A DNA stretch of 33,300 nucleotides. Origin: Belnapia moabensis DSM 16746. GTDB taxonomy: Bacteria > Pseudomonadota > Alphaproteobacteria > Acetobacterales > Acetobacteraceae. Shown here piece by piece: positions 23,638 through 32,663 of the stretch. The DNA lies in contig NZ_JQKB01000056.1 of the NCBI RefSeq assembly GCF_000745835.1, forward strand, positions 1 through 33,300, read 5' to 3'. The translations under genes and the position numbers were made by a program. The notes beneath the pieces were generated by a model. The model saw only the letters and a list, made by a program, of their open reading frames with translations. It ran no database searches and was not told the origin of the DNA. The first letter of the stretch is position 1. Each line of letters opens with the position of its first letter.

Positions 23638-26268
23638 TCAGAACAGTTTTGTGAGCGTGAGGGTGAGGCGGAAGCCCTCGCCCGGAGAGGCCTCGCCGGC
23701 CAAGGTGCCGCCCCAGCCCGAAGCGGCGCGCGCTGCCTCGCGCAATGCGCCAAGTTCGGCCGAGCCGGGCGCCTCCTCGCCGGAGAGCACGGCCTGGAGC
23801 CGCGCGTTGGGCATGCCAAAGCCTTCATTGGCGCAGTGGATGACGACGGCGGCGGCGCCTTCTTCCATCGTTATGGAGATCGTGCCGCCACCCCGCGCAT
23901 CCTCCACCAGGAGCAGCAGCATCGCGCGCAACGCGGCCTCGAGCGCGCCCGGTGCCGCGAGGGCGAGGTCCGCGATCTCGGGCGCCGTCAGCTCGATGCG
24001 CAGGCCGGGCCGCCGCGCCGCCGCCCGCGTGGCTTCGGTCACGACCAGGCGCAAGGCCGCGAGTGCATCCACTGGATAGGCCTGGAGCACCTGGTCGCCG
24101 ATCTCGAAGGCCATGAAGGATTCAACGGTGGCAATGGTGGCGCGCATGGCCTCGAGCGCGGCGCGCAGCCGTGCCAGAACGCGGGGCCGGGAAGCTTCGG
24201 CCAGGCGCGGATCCTCCAGCAGTCCGGCGCCGAGCTGAATGGCCTCGATCTCGTTGCGCAGCTTCATCCCGATATGCTCGGCGAAGCCGCGCTGGATTTC
24301 CGCAAGGCGCAGCGGTTCGGTCACGTCCACCAATTCGCAGAGCAGGGCCGGCGCAGCTGCCTCTCCCTCTGCCTCTCCCGCCGGCACCGTGAGGCGCAGC
24401 AGGTGGCGCCGGCCGCCGAGCAAGCGCGCGGCGTTCAATTCGACCGGCACGCGTTCCAGCAGCACGCGGCGCACCAGACGCGCGGCCTGGTCCTGCGGCA
24501 GGCCGCCTAGCGCGGCGATAAGGTCCGGCGGCGCCAGCCCGGCACCCACCGGCAGGCCCGCCGCCTCGGCCGCTGCGGCCATGCGTGCATTCTGGTGCAG
24601 CACGCGGCCAAGCGGGTCGAAAACCACGGCGGCGGTCGAGACCTCCTCGAGCACGCCGGCGAGCGTCGCTGCCCGCAGCATGAGCCGATCCACATCGCGC
24701 CAGAGTTCGGCATCGAGGCGCTTGACCCCCGTACCGAGGCTCCAGGGCATGGCCGCGGGCCCCTCCAGCCCCTCGGCCGCGGCGCGGATGGCGCCGAGCA
24801 GCGCGGGCACGCGCTGCGCCTCCCCCCGCGGCAGCGTGAAGGCCCAGAAGGCTATGTTCATGCCCTCCCCCTCGGTTGCGCGGGACCGCAAGGGCGCGAG
24901 GTAGACCTCCTCGCCCTCCTCTGCGGAGGCGAGGAAGCCGCGCTCCACCGCGACTGGTCCGGCCTCACGGACTGCGAGGCTGAAGGGCGACGCCGAAGGA
25001 TCGCGCTGGTCGGGCGGGATATCGGCTAGGCTGGCGCCGATCCCGGCGGCCTGTTCCAGCATTGGCGCGCCCGCTGAAGCCGGGCGCGGCACCAGGAAGA
25101 CGGAGCGCCGCAGCCCGAGCAGGCGGGACGCCATGGCCGCGGCCTGCCAGGTACCACTGCCCGCGGCGGCTTCCTCCTCGAAGGCAGGGGCGGCCACCTT
25201 GCGCAGCCGGGCCGAGAGTTCGCGCCGCATCTGCCTGAGCGCGCGGTCCTCCGCCACCTCCCGCCAACGCCACAGCGCGAGGGAGAGCAGCACCTGGGAC
25301 ACCAGCAGCATCGCAACGGGTAGCAGCAGGTCGGCCCAGCGCAGGGCCGCATAGCTGGCAAGCAGGATAGCGGCGGTGACGCCGAGCGCCGCCCAGGGCC
25401 AATGCCGCGGGCCAAGGCGCAGATAGAGTGCGGAGCCGCCCAGGGCCGCCACCAGGACGAGCAGAAAGGAGGCAAGCGGACCCAATTCCCGCACCGCCCG
25501 ACCTGAAAGCAGCGCGTCGAGCGCGACCGCATGCAGTTCCGGCAGTTGGAGGGCGGCGGTATGCGCGGCCGCTGGCGTGGCGAAGCCGGGCAGGCGGGGG
25601 TCGGCAGCAGGCGCTAGGATGACACTGCGCCCCGTAACCAATTCGGCCGGAACCCGCTCCTCCAGCACCCGCCCGGCATCCACGGATGGCAGGGAGGCGA
25701 GGCTGCGTGGGAAGCGCGGCAGGAAGGTCTCGCCCGGCGAGGGCAGGCCCGGTGCCCCGGCTGCCCGGGCGGCAGCATAGGGCAGGGTCGGAACCGGCGC
25801 GCCGTCCACTGGCACGGTGGTTGGCATGCGACGAAGCACCCCCGCTTCGAGCGGAGGCAGGATCACGGCGCCCCAGCCTGCCACATTGCCGACCGGCGGA
25901 TCGATCAGGATCCAGCCCGCGTCAGGCTGGCCGGAGAGGTCTGGGCGTGCATGGCGTCCCGCCAGAACCGTCGCGCCATCACCCGAGCTAACCGCCATGC
26001 CAGCGTCAGCGGGAAAGACGACCTGCCGCGCCCCGAGACGTGACAGCGCACCGACAAGCGCGGCGCCATCTACGGCGGTTGGGCCGGGAACGCTCTGTTC
26101 TAAGCGCACCAGCAAAGCGTGCTGGAAGGAAGGTTGCGGGAGCAATCGCATTGCATGGTCATGGAACGATCCATCTACTGGGTCCAGGGCACCGACTCCC
26201 CGCAAGGCAAGAGTCAGAACCAGAACTACGAGGACCGGTCCAGCAAATGAGGGAAGCCTATATCGCAC
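23638..26268 (-). CDS. CHASE2-type membrane sensor with degenerate histidine-kinase core, 876 aa
   Basis: First gene of the 22.5-kb cluster. A membrane helix (about 9-26) precedes a large extracytoplasmic CHASE2-like region (about 30-260), then three helices (about 264-281, 292-309, 313-332), the usual CHASE2 topology. A GAF/linker-like region follows, then a PAS-like domain (about 535-650, VVFDPLGRVLHQNARM) and a kinase-like core. In the H-box position the sequence reads AEHIGMKLRNEIEAI: aligned on the Leu-Arg-Asn step, the phospho-acceptor His is Met668 and the conserved Pro is Glu673, although His665 lies three residues earlier. The ATP-binding G1 box reads NEGFGMP (814-820), lacking the key Asp. 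It is therefore probably an inactive or atypical kinase that signals allosterically. The start is a GTG with no clear Shine-Dalgarno sequence. Confidence 0.8.
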   Translation of the reverse strand: MRYRLPSFAGPVLVVLVLTLALRGVGALDPVDGSFHDHAMRLLPQPSFQHALLVRLEQSVPGPTAVDGAALVGALSRLGARQVVFPADAGMAVSSGDGATVLAGRHARPDLSGQPDAGWILIDPPVGNVAGWGAVILPPLEAGVLRRMPTTVPVDGAPVPTLPYAAARAAGAPGLPSPGETFLPRFPRSLASLPSVDAGRVLEERVPAELVTGRSVILAPAADPRLPGFATPAAAHTAALQLPELHAVALDALLSGRAVRELGPLASFLLVLVAALGGSALYLRLGPRHWPWAALGVTAAILLASYAALRWADLLLPVAMLLVSQVLLSLALWRWREVAEDRALRQMRRELSARLRKVAAPAFEEEAAAGSGTWQAAAMASRLLGLRRSVFLVPRPASAGAPMLEQAAGIGASLADIPPDQRDPSASPFSLAVREAGPVAVERGFLASAEEGEEVYLAPLRSRATEGEGMNIAFWAFTLPRGEAQRVPALLGAIRAAAEGLEGPAAMPWSLGTGVKRLDAELWRDVDRLMLRAATLAGVLEEVSTAAVVFDPLGRVLHQNARMAAAAEAAGLPVGAGLAPPDLIAALGGLPQDQAARLVRRVLLERVPVELNAARLLGGRRHLLRLTVPAGEAEGEAAAPALLCELVDVTEPLRLAEIQRGFAEHIGMKLRNEIEAIQLGAGLLEDPRLAEASRPRVLARLRAALEAMRATIATVESFMAFEIGDQVLQAYPVDALAALRLVVTEATRAAARRPGLRIELTAPEIADLALAAPGALEAALRAMLLLLVEDARGGGTISITMEEGAAAVVIHCANEGFGMPNARLQAVLSGEEAPGSAELGALREAARAASGWGGTLAGEASPGEGFRLTLTLTKLF

Positions 26269-26834
26269 GGATAATGCGCCAAAATGGATGAATAACGGAC
26301 AGCGTCACATCTTCCCGATCAATCAGGAAGATAGCAAGGTTCATTGGAAATTTCGTGCCCAGCATTGTTAGAATTGCTTTTTGTTTCTCATTGTTTTTTC
26401 ATGGGCCGACACTGCGCATAAAGGCGACATTACATTCAGATAAGTATGGTGCGTATGTCTGGAAGAGAGGAGGACGGCAAGCCCAAGCCTCTACCGCAGG
26501 GGGCATTCTACTATCACAAACCGCAGAGGCTTCGCGCCTGACCGACAAGGAAACTAATATCCAGATATTACACGCGTAAGTTGTAGTAAAAATCTAATAC
26601 ATCTTCAAGTTGTACAACTGTTCTGAGGTTTTTCAGCCTTTCGTTCGGGCTAGGATGTGCCAAATCTCCGGCGCTCCTTCATGCGGCGCAATAATGCTGA
26701 TCTGCAGGCCACTGGGAACACGCATGAGCCGGAGGCACCCGCCTTTCGTGTCCGCAGGCAAGATTCAACCGGCCGCTGGTCCTATCCCGTTTCCACGGAC
26801 ACCTCTGACAGGCTGAGGAACCTGGGAGGTGGTG
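26269..26834. other. intergenic region upstream of the 22.5-kb cluster
   Basis: No convincing gene was seen. The first part (26269-26640) is clearly more AT-rich than the flanks and should hold the promoter of the minus-strand cluster, but no -35/-10 pair stands out. Short open frames here (for example 26355-26579 on the plus strand) have no recognisable family and no good ribosome binding site. From about 26640 the sequence becomes GC-rich again and leads into IS-derived sequence, including an AGGTG run ahead of the plus-strand transposase fragment. Confidence 0.5.
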
Positions 26835-26950
26835 ATGACGGAGAGTGGCAAGCGGCGCCGGGTCTTTCCGGATGCGTTTATGCTGGAGGCGGTAGCTGCG
26901 GTTGAAGGCGGCCGCTCGGTATCGCAAGTGGTGAGGCGCTTGGGTTTGGT
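26835..26950 (+). pseudogene. IS3-family OrfA, N-terminal fragment
   Basis: The frame starts at ATG 26835 (two GTG codons precede it) after a good GGGAGGTG ribosome binding site. It encodes KRRRVFPDAFMLEAVAAVEG and RSVSQVVRRLGL, which is the N-terminal helix-turn-helix of an IS3-family OrfA. Similarity stops after about 38 codons and the frame then runs into the antisense of another IS3-type OrfB fragment. It is a truncated remnant. Confidence 0.6.
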
Positions 26951-26961
26951 GGTCCAGGTTC

Positions 26962-27690
26962 AGCGTTGTCGGTTGGCTTGCCGGGCTGCGAGAGGTCAAT
27001 CTGCACTCCGTGATGGTAAGCCCAGAGGTCAACCAGCTGGCCAGTGAACTCGGCGCCGTTGTCGGCAAACAGATACTTCGGCGCGCCTCGCTAGCGGACG
27101 AGCCGGTTCAGCACCTCGACCACGTGCCTGCCCTTGAGCCGCTGGCCAACCTCGATCGCCAGGCCTTCACGACTCCAGATGTCGACCACGGTCAGGGCCC
27201 GGAACTTCGTGCCCTGGCTCAGCTGGTCGTGGACGAAGTCCAGGCTCCAGGCCTCGTTGGGGCGCTTTGGCACGCACCGCGCCTCGCGGTGCACGACCAT
27301 TTTGCGCCGCCTTGGTCGCTTGCTGCGCAGGGCAAGGCCTTCCTCGCGGTACAAACGCCAGACCAGGTTGCGCCCCACAGTCCAGCCGTCACGCCTGAGC
27401 ATGATCTGGACCCGCCGGTAGCCATAGCGGATCCGCGTCTGCACGATCTCATGCATGCGTTGCCGGATCTCGAGGCGTGGGTTTCTGGTACTCGGCTTGC
27501 GCTGCGTCGATCGATGCTGGCGCGTCAGAGAACAGGCCCGGCGCTCGCTGTAGCCGTGGCTCCGCGCCACATAGGCCACAACCTCCTTCATGAGCGCTGG
27601 CCGGAAAATTTTTTGACGAGACGTCCTGCAGCACAGCCTTGTCGAGGCTGAGCTCCGCCACCAGCCGCTTCAGTCGGTTTGGAGCTTGAG
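26962..27690 (-). pseudogene. IS3-family transposase (OrfA tail plus OrfB), truncated and interrupted
   Basis: On the minus strand, 27690-27600 encodes the typical end of OrfA (NRLKRLVAELSLDKAVLQDV). OrfB then starts at ATG 27591 with MKEVVAYVARSHGYSERRAC. OrfB continues through HTH_21-like RIRYGYRRVQIMLRRDGW and the rve integrase core with the first DDE Asp in WSLDFVHD. A TAG at 27091-27093 interrupts it, probably a CAG-to-TAG change (RLVR*RGAPKYLFADNG). Past the stop the same frame continues with the second Asp (FADNGAEFTGQLVD) and ends at PGKPTDNA, where it meets the oppositely oriented OrfA fragment near 26961. The catalytic Glu and the 3' end are lost. The element is inactive. Confidence 0.82.
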
Positions 27691-27721
27691 CCGTGACGCA
27701 ACGCGGAATGTTGCGTCACGG
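27691..27721. repeat. perfect 12-bp inverted repeat with 7-base loop
   Basis: CCGTGACGCAAC, a 7-base spacer (GCGGAAT), then GTTGCGTCACGG. It lies exactly at the broken end of the IS3 remnant and before an AT-rich tract (27721-27780) that leads to the hybrid kinase gene. It would form a strong hairpin in RNA, but is not followed by a T-run on either strand as a classic rho-independent terminator would be. An operator, an element end or a rho-assisted terminator are the alternatives. Confidence 0.6.
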
Positions 27722-27905
27722 ATATATTAAACCTTATAGATAGATCTAATATGATGTTTTTCTGCCTCATGATTGTAAGCTTGCCCGAACTTGATGAGGC
27801 CCGACGAGAGTTCCGGTGACGAGGAGATTACGGCTGGCCAACAGGAACGGAGCACCAAGTTGGGGAAACGTCGCAGCGTCGAGAGCCGAAGTGCTGGAGA
27901 TTGCG

Positions 27906-30269
27906 ATGGGGGACCGCCATCGCATGAGGCGCACTCCAAAGCTCTCCACGCTCCTCGCTGGCCTGGTGGCTATTGCCCTGGCTCCTGCTCTCCTCTCAGG
28001 AGGGGCAGCCGTGTGGGCTGTTGCGAGCAGCCGACAAGAGGCGGCCGAGGACCGGCTTCGGGCAACTGCGCGTGCCCTGGCCCTTGCCGTGGACCGCGAT
28101 TTCGGCGGCATCGCCGGCGCCCTTTCGGCCTTCGCAACCTCGCCAGCCCTTGGCCCGGATCCGCTTCATCCGCGCGACCCCGTCGCCCTGCACGCCCAAG
28201 CGGTGCGGATCGGCCAGCAATACGCGGCGACGGTCGCCGTTCTCGCGCCGGATGGAGAGCAGGTGCTCAGCTCCCTTCGTCCACTCGGCGTCCCCATGGC
28301 GCGCGCGACTTCTTCAGCAGCGGTCCAGAAGGCCCTCGCCTCGGGGCAGCTTGCGGTTGGCGACCTCGTCATTGGCTCGCTCTCAGGCCGACCGGTGGTG
28401 TCGGTCGCCCTTCCCTTGATGGATGAAGAGGGTCGGGTCGCGGGTGTTACCGCCGCCGCAATCAGCGCCGAGCGGCTCCGAGAGCTCCTCGAGCGTCAGA
28501 CCTTACCGCAGAGCGCCTTCTCGGCCGCGACTGACTCCCGCGCTATCCTCGTCGCACGCTCCGACGCTGAGCACGACCGCCTCGTGGGCCGGCCAGTGCC
28601 TTCAGCAAATGTCCGGCAATTTGCCGGAAGAGAGAGTGGGTTTTACCGCGGTGTGTCGCTCGACGGTGGGGAGCACGTCTTTGGTTTCGCCGCTGTACCC
28701 GCCGCAGAGGGTTGGACCGTCTTCGTCGGTGAGCCCGCCGCCCACTTCGATGCGGCTTGGCGCGGACCGCTCCTGGTGCTCCTGGGCAGCAGCGCTGTTG
28801 CCTTCCTGCTTGGCGGACTCGCGGCCGCTTTCGCCGCGCGCCGCATCCTTCGCCCCGTTCAGCAACTGACCTATCACGCTCAGGCACTCGCGGCGAGCGG
28901 AGCGAAGGTCACGGCTGCCGACATTCCGCCCGCTAGCGTCGCCGAGTTGGAGGTGCTTCGGCGGGGCTTTGCTGAGGCCGAGGCTGCCGTGGGGGCAAGC
29001 GCGGGGGCGCTCCGCCGCCTGAACGAGGAACTCGAGGCACGGGTGCGGCAGGAAGTCGCAGCGCGAGAGGAGGCCCAGGCCCGGCTTGCCCATGCCCAAC
29101 GCATGGAGGCGCTCGGCCAGCTTGCCGGCGGTATCGCGCACGACTTCAACAATGTCATCCAGGCTGTTAGTGGTGGTGTAAAGCTGATCGAGGGTTCGGT
29201 TGACAATCCGGCCCGGGTGCGCCGCATCGGGGCGATGGTCCGAGAAGCAGCAGAGCGGGGAGCCGCCGTGACGCGTCGCCTTCTTGCGTTCTCCCGCCGA
29301 TCAGACCTCCGCGCCGAACCGCTGGATGGCCAGGACTTGCTCGTGGGGATGCAAGAGGTGCTCTCGCACACCCTCGGTGGTGGGATCCGTGTTGGGGTAG
29401 AGGTTGAGGCCGGACTTCCCCCGCTACTCGCCGACCGGGGACAACTCGAGACGGTTCTGGTGAACCTCGCCGCGAACGCGCGGGACGCCTTGGGGGGCCA
29501 GGGAACGATCACGCTGTCTGCCGCCGCGGCATTGGTCGCCGGGGAAAACGCTGGAGTTCCACCGCAGCTGCGGCTGGGTGCATATGTACGCCTGTCAGTA
29601 TGCGACGCCGGGATGGGCATGCCGCCTGAGGTGCTGGCGCGGGCATCGGAACCGTTCTTCACGACAAAGCCAAAGGGCAAGGGTACAGGGCTTGGCCTCG
29701 CCATGGCTCGCGGTTTTGCAGAGCAGTCAGGCGGAGCTCTCGCGGTGGAGAGCGAGCTCGGCAGCGGCACAACAGTATCACTCTGGTTGCCGGTCGCGGA
29801 CGAGGAACCGCAGGCAGCAGGGCAACTGGCCGCGGACGCGGCTGCTCCTATTCAGCGGAGGCGTGGGCGCCTTCTGTTGGTGGATGATGAGGTGGTGGTA
29901 CGCGATATAACTGCCGAGAGCCTGAGGGTGGCAGGGTTCACTGTTCTTGCCGTCGGCGGGGCAGCCGAGGCACTGATGGCGTTGGAAGCCGGCGAAGAGG
30001 TCGACCTTCTCGTCTCCGACCTGTCCATGCCGGAGGTGGACGGCCTGACCCTGATCCGGGAGGCGCAGCGTCGGTGGCCGGGGCTCCCAGCCATCCTGTT
30101 GACCGGCTACGTGACGGATGCAGCGGAGCTCGCAATCGGCGGTGCGCTGAGTGGTACTTTCTCGCTTTTACGCAAGCCGATCGACGCGAGGGCGCTGTCT
30201 GACTGGGTGGCAGCGCTTCTCGAAACTGAGCGAGCAGATCAGAAGGTGCGGAACATCCTGCCTGACTAA
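27906..30269 (+). CDS. membrane hybrid histidine kinase, dCACHE-like sensor-HAMP-HisKA-HATPase-REC, 787 aa
   Basis: Domains in order: TM1 about 15-39; a periplasmic sensor of about 245 residues with the CACHE-like pattern (VLAPDGEQVLSS, GRPVVSVALPLMDEEGRVAGV, GGEHVFGFAAVPAAEGWTV); TM2 about 286-310; HAMP about 308-360; a coiled coil about 360-398; HisKA with GGIAHDFNNVI and His412; HATPase with Asn520 (NLAANARDAL), CDAGMGM (Asp567) and GKGTGLGLAM (592-600); and a C-terminal receiver with Asp660/Asp661, Asp705 (LLVSDLSMPEVDG) and Lys757 (RKP). All catalytic residues are present, so it should be active. ATG 27906 was chosen because a GGAG lies 6 bases upstream; the frame is open from a GTG at 27816 (817 aa) but that extension looks non-coding. 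No output regulator lies next to it. Confidence 0.92.
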   Translation: MGDRHRMRRTPKLSTLLAGLVAIALAPALLSGGAAVWAVASSRQEAAEDRLRATARALALAVDRDFGGIAGALSAFATSPALGPDPLHPRDPVALHAQAVRIGQQYAATVAVLAPDGEQVLSSLRPLGVPMARATSSAAVQKALASGQLAVGDLVIGSLSGRPVVSVALPLMDEEGRVAGVTAAAISAERLRELLERQTLPQSAFSAATDSRAILVARSDAEHDRLVGRPVPSANVRQFAGRESGFYRGVSLDGGEHVFGFAAVPAAEGWTVFVGEPAAHFDAAWRGPLLVLLGSSAVAFLLGGLAAAFAARRILRPVQQLTYHAQALAASGAKVTAADIPPASVAELEVLRRGFAEAEAAVGASAGALRRLNEELEARVRQEVAAREEAQARLAHAQRMEALGQLAGGIAHDFNNVIQAVSGGVKLIEGSVDNPARVRRIGAMVREAAERGAAVTRRLLAFSRRSDLRAEPLDGQDLLVGMQEVLSHTLGGGIRVGVEVEAGLPPLLADRGQLETVLVNLAANARDALGGQGTITLSAAAALVAGENAGVPPQLRLGAYVRLSVCDAGMGMPPEVLARASEPFFTTKPKGKGTGLGLAMARGFAEQSGGALAVESELGSGTTVSLWLPVADEEPQAAGQLAADAAAPIQRRRGRLLLVDDEVVVRDITAESLRVAGFTVLAVGGAAEALMALEAGEEVDLLVSDLSMPEVDGLTLIREAQRRWPGLPAILLTGYVTDAAELAIGGALSGTFSLLRKPIDARALSDWVAALLETERADQKVRNILPD

Positions 30270-30376
30270 CAATATCCTTGTCGTGAGATTCTCAAGGCCA
30301 ACCAGAGGGTTCGACTGCATGATACGCAGACCGAGAATGCGGTAACGGAAGAGCAAGGCACCGTGGATCTCGGGCG

Positions 30377-30907
30377 GTGCATTCGCTAATCGCTGAGCGG
30401 GGTTGGGGTGGCGCTGGCCTCCGCACGCTTGTTGAACGTGAGTTAGCCGTCTACGTGTCGACGCACCAAGAAGCGTGGGACGGATGTCGGATAACAGTGT
30501 TATTGGACGGACCTCCGGTTGCGTTGATGGCCAAGGTGGTTCGGCCCATGGCCATGTTGCTGCATGAGCTGGCCACTTATGCAGCGAAGCACGGGGCTAT
30601 GTCTGTGCCTAACAGATGAGTGGAAGTGCGCTGGCATGTGAACAGCGCCCAAGGGAATACCAAAACGCTGGAGCTACTGTGGATCGAGACGAATGGTTTA
30701 CCGATCGAAGGTAACCCAGTGCGCCGTGGTTTCGGCTCGCGCGACATCGACGCCACCGTCCGAAATCAGCTTGGCGGCACAGTCGATCGGCGATGGGAGC
30801 AGAGCGGTCTCACGGCTGAGGTGGTCATCCCGTTGAAGCGTATGGTTTGGCGGACAGCCAGAGGACCATCGCTGTCCAAGTCGCTATTTGAAACTGCACG
30901 ATCATAA
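30377..30907 (+). pseudogene. HWE-type histidine kinase, C-terminal remnant with in-frame stop
   Basis: Two consecutive frames separated by one TGA at 30617-30619 read as one ATPase domain of an HWE/HisKA_2-family kinase: GAGLRTLVERELAVYV, LDGPPVAL, LHELATYAAKHGAMSVP, then after the stop VEVRWHV, LELLWIETNGLP, RRGFGSRDI and NQLGGTVDRRW. These correspond to the N-box (HELATNAAKYGALS) and G-box (RRGFGS) regions of the family. The sensor and dimerisation parts are absent. With the internal stop and no N-terminal half it is decayed. It starts about 100 bases after the active hybrid kinase and may have been part of the same signalling region. Confidence 0.75.
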
Positions 30908-31068
30908 TGCAATTGTCGGTATCCATATCGACGAAGATGTCGGTGTCAGCGAGTCTGGGGCGGAAGTGCTTCAGTCCGCCTAGATGATCGATTTGCACGC
31001 GGTGCTCGCTAAGCGGGTGAGCGGCTTTGATGACCTAGTGACGTTGCACACCGTGCCTGTGCGGTGCA
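30908..31068. other. short intergenic region
   Basis: No gene, RNA or strong terminator was recognised between the broken kinase remnant and the convergent P450 gene. Only a weak 5-bp stem near 31050 was noted. Confidence 0.4.
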
Positions 31069-32445
31069 TCAGTCGATGCGCACCAGGTGCAGTTGCATCC
31101 CATCCTTTGGCTGAGGAATCGGCCACATCCTCCAGGCTGTGACGTAGCCGGGCGCGACGCCGACCGAGAGGTTTTGCAGCAAGTGCCGAGCGAAGCACTT
31201 GGCCTGCATCATGGCGAAGTTCAGCCCGAGACACATATGGGCGCCGCCGCCGAACGGGACATAGGCGCCACGGCGGCGGCCTGCCCGCGCAGTCTCGTTA
31301 AAGCGGTCCGGGTCGAAGCGGTCGGGGTCGGGCCAGAGACCTGGCATATGATGCGTGAACAGCGGATTGATCCCGATCGAAGTACCGGCCGGGATATGGT
31401 AGCCGCCGAACTCGAAGTCCCGCAGTGCGCGTCGCGGCACGGCGGGTACTGGTGGTATGATCCGTAGCGCTTCCTCAAAAGCCATCCCGGTCAGCCGCAG
31501 TTCGTCCAGCCGATCGAAGGGCAATGGCTCGTCAGCCTGCAGGCCGAGCCCGGCGATCTCGTCACGTAGTCGAACCTGCCAACGCGGGTTAGTGGCGAGC
31601 AGCCATACAAAGGCCGTGAGCGAGGAGGTGAGCGTGTCGTGCGCCGCCATCATCAGGAAGCTCATATGATCCACCACCGCCTGGGTGGGGAGCGGTACGC
31701 CATCCTCCGTCGTCGTATGGCAGAGCTGGGTGAACAGGTCGCTGCCATCTGACATACGACGAGACGGGACCTGTTGAGCGAGGTACGCGACGATACGCGT
31801 GCGGCCCTGCACGCCGCGGCGCATCTGCGTTCCCGGTAGCGGCCTTCGAATGGGCGCGACCGTCGCTGCGACCATGTCGGCGAACGCAGACCTGATGCCC
31901 TCCATTTCAGGACCAATATCGGCGCCGAGAAAGGACCGTGCGGCGAGGTCGAGGGTGAGGCGCTTCATCTCCGGATAGAGCGTCATCGGGCCAGGTGTGG
32001 CCCGCCACCGCGCCACAGCAGCGGCGATCCCCGCATCCAGCGTCGCCAGATAGGCCCGCAGCGGCCCGGCCTTGAAGGCCACCGCCAGCGCGCGGCGCTG
32101 CAGTCTATGCTCCTCGAAGTCCAGGGTCAGCAGGCCACGCGGGAAGACCCGGTCGAGAAATCGGCCCCAACCCAGCTGGGCGGAGAAGAGGCGCTGCTGG
32201 TCGAACAGCACCAGCTCATTCGCCTCCGGCCCCAGCAGCTGCACGCCCGTCTCACCGAGGATGTTGACCCGCATCACAAGTCCATGCCGTGCGGCGAGCG
32301 CCTCGTAGTAGCCCTTGGGATCGGCGAGAACCTGCAGGGTGCTGCCGATAAGCGGTAAGCCATTGCTGCCCGGAATATGCGCAAGGGCGCGCCGTGGAGG
32401 CGGCACGACCTTCACACGATTAAGCGGCACGTCAGCTGAATTCAT
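31069..32445 (-). CDS. cytochrome P450, 458 aa
   Basis: Full-length haem-thiolate monooxygenase. An N-terminal Pro-rich segment leads into IPGSNGLPLIGS; the I-helix oxygen-activation motif is MMAAHDTLTSS (Asp270-Thr271); the K-helix ExxR is EEALR (Glu325, Arg328); the PERF-like segment is DPDRFDPDRF (374-382); and the haem-binding loop is PFGGGAHMCLG with Cys405 as the ligand. The usual Arg/His two residues before Cys is His403. There is no membrane anchor, as in soluble bacterial P450s. The ATG at 32445 was chosen because AGGAGGG lies 8 bases upstream; the open frame extends 11 codons further. No ferredoxin or reductase is adjacent, so electron donors must come from elsewhere. Substrate is unknown. 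Confidence 0.95.
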   Translation of the reverse strand: MNSADVPLNRVKVVPPPRRALAHIPGSNGLPLIGSTLQVLADPKGYYEALAARHGLVMRVNILGETGVQLLGPEANELVLFDQQRLFSAQLGWGRFLDRVFPRGLLTLDFEEHRLQRRALAVAFKAGPLRAYLATLDAGIAAAVARWRATPGPMTLYPEMKRLTLDLAARSFLGADIGPEMEGIRSAFADMVAATVAPIRRPLPGTQMRRGVQGRTRIVAYLAQQVPSRRMSDGSDLFTQLCHTTTEDGVPLPTQAVVDHMSFLMMAAHDTLTSSLTAFVWLLATNPRWQVRLRDEIAGLGLQADEPLPFDRLDELRLTGMAFEEALRIIPPVPAVPRRALRDFEFGGYHIPAGTSIGINPLFTHHMPGLWPDPDRFDPDRFNETARAGRRRGAYVPFGGGAHMCLGLNFAMMQAKCFARHLLQNLSVGVAPGYVTAWRMWPIPQPKDGMQLHLVRID

Positions 32446-32545
32446 AGCGACAGCCCTCCTCTTGCCGCGGGTCCTCAAAGCGGCAGCAACGTCGAGTTCC
32501 GCCCTTCGGGGCCGGTGCTCGCCCTTGTGTCAGACTGTAGTCGAC

Positions 32546-32663
32546 TCAGTGGCGGGGCTGGCTGATAAGGTTCCAACCCGCCGCCTCGATCTCTTTGCGC
32601 CAGAGCAGCCGTTCGCGCCACTCGTTGGGGATGCTGGCATAGCCGTACATCGCCCCAGCGATC
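32546..32663 (-). pseudogene. ADP-ribosylglycohydrolase (DraG-like) C-terminal stump
   Basis: Minus-strand codons read IAGAMYGYASIPNEWRERL then WRKEIEAAGWNLI before the stop at 32546. This resembles the C terminus of ADP-ribosylglycohydrolase-family proteins (pattern AGAxYGxxxIPxxWxxxL..R..I..L). The frame is cut on its 5' side precisely where the IS3-family left end begins, so only about 38 codons remain. The gene was evidently broken by that insertion; the rest is not in the window. Confidence 0.5.

Noticed and set aside
31040-31066. Terminator hairpin between the kinase remnant and the P450 gene
   Set aside because: Only a 5-bp stem (CACCG/CGGTG) and no T-run.
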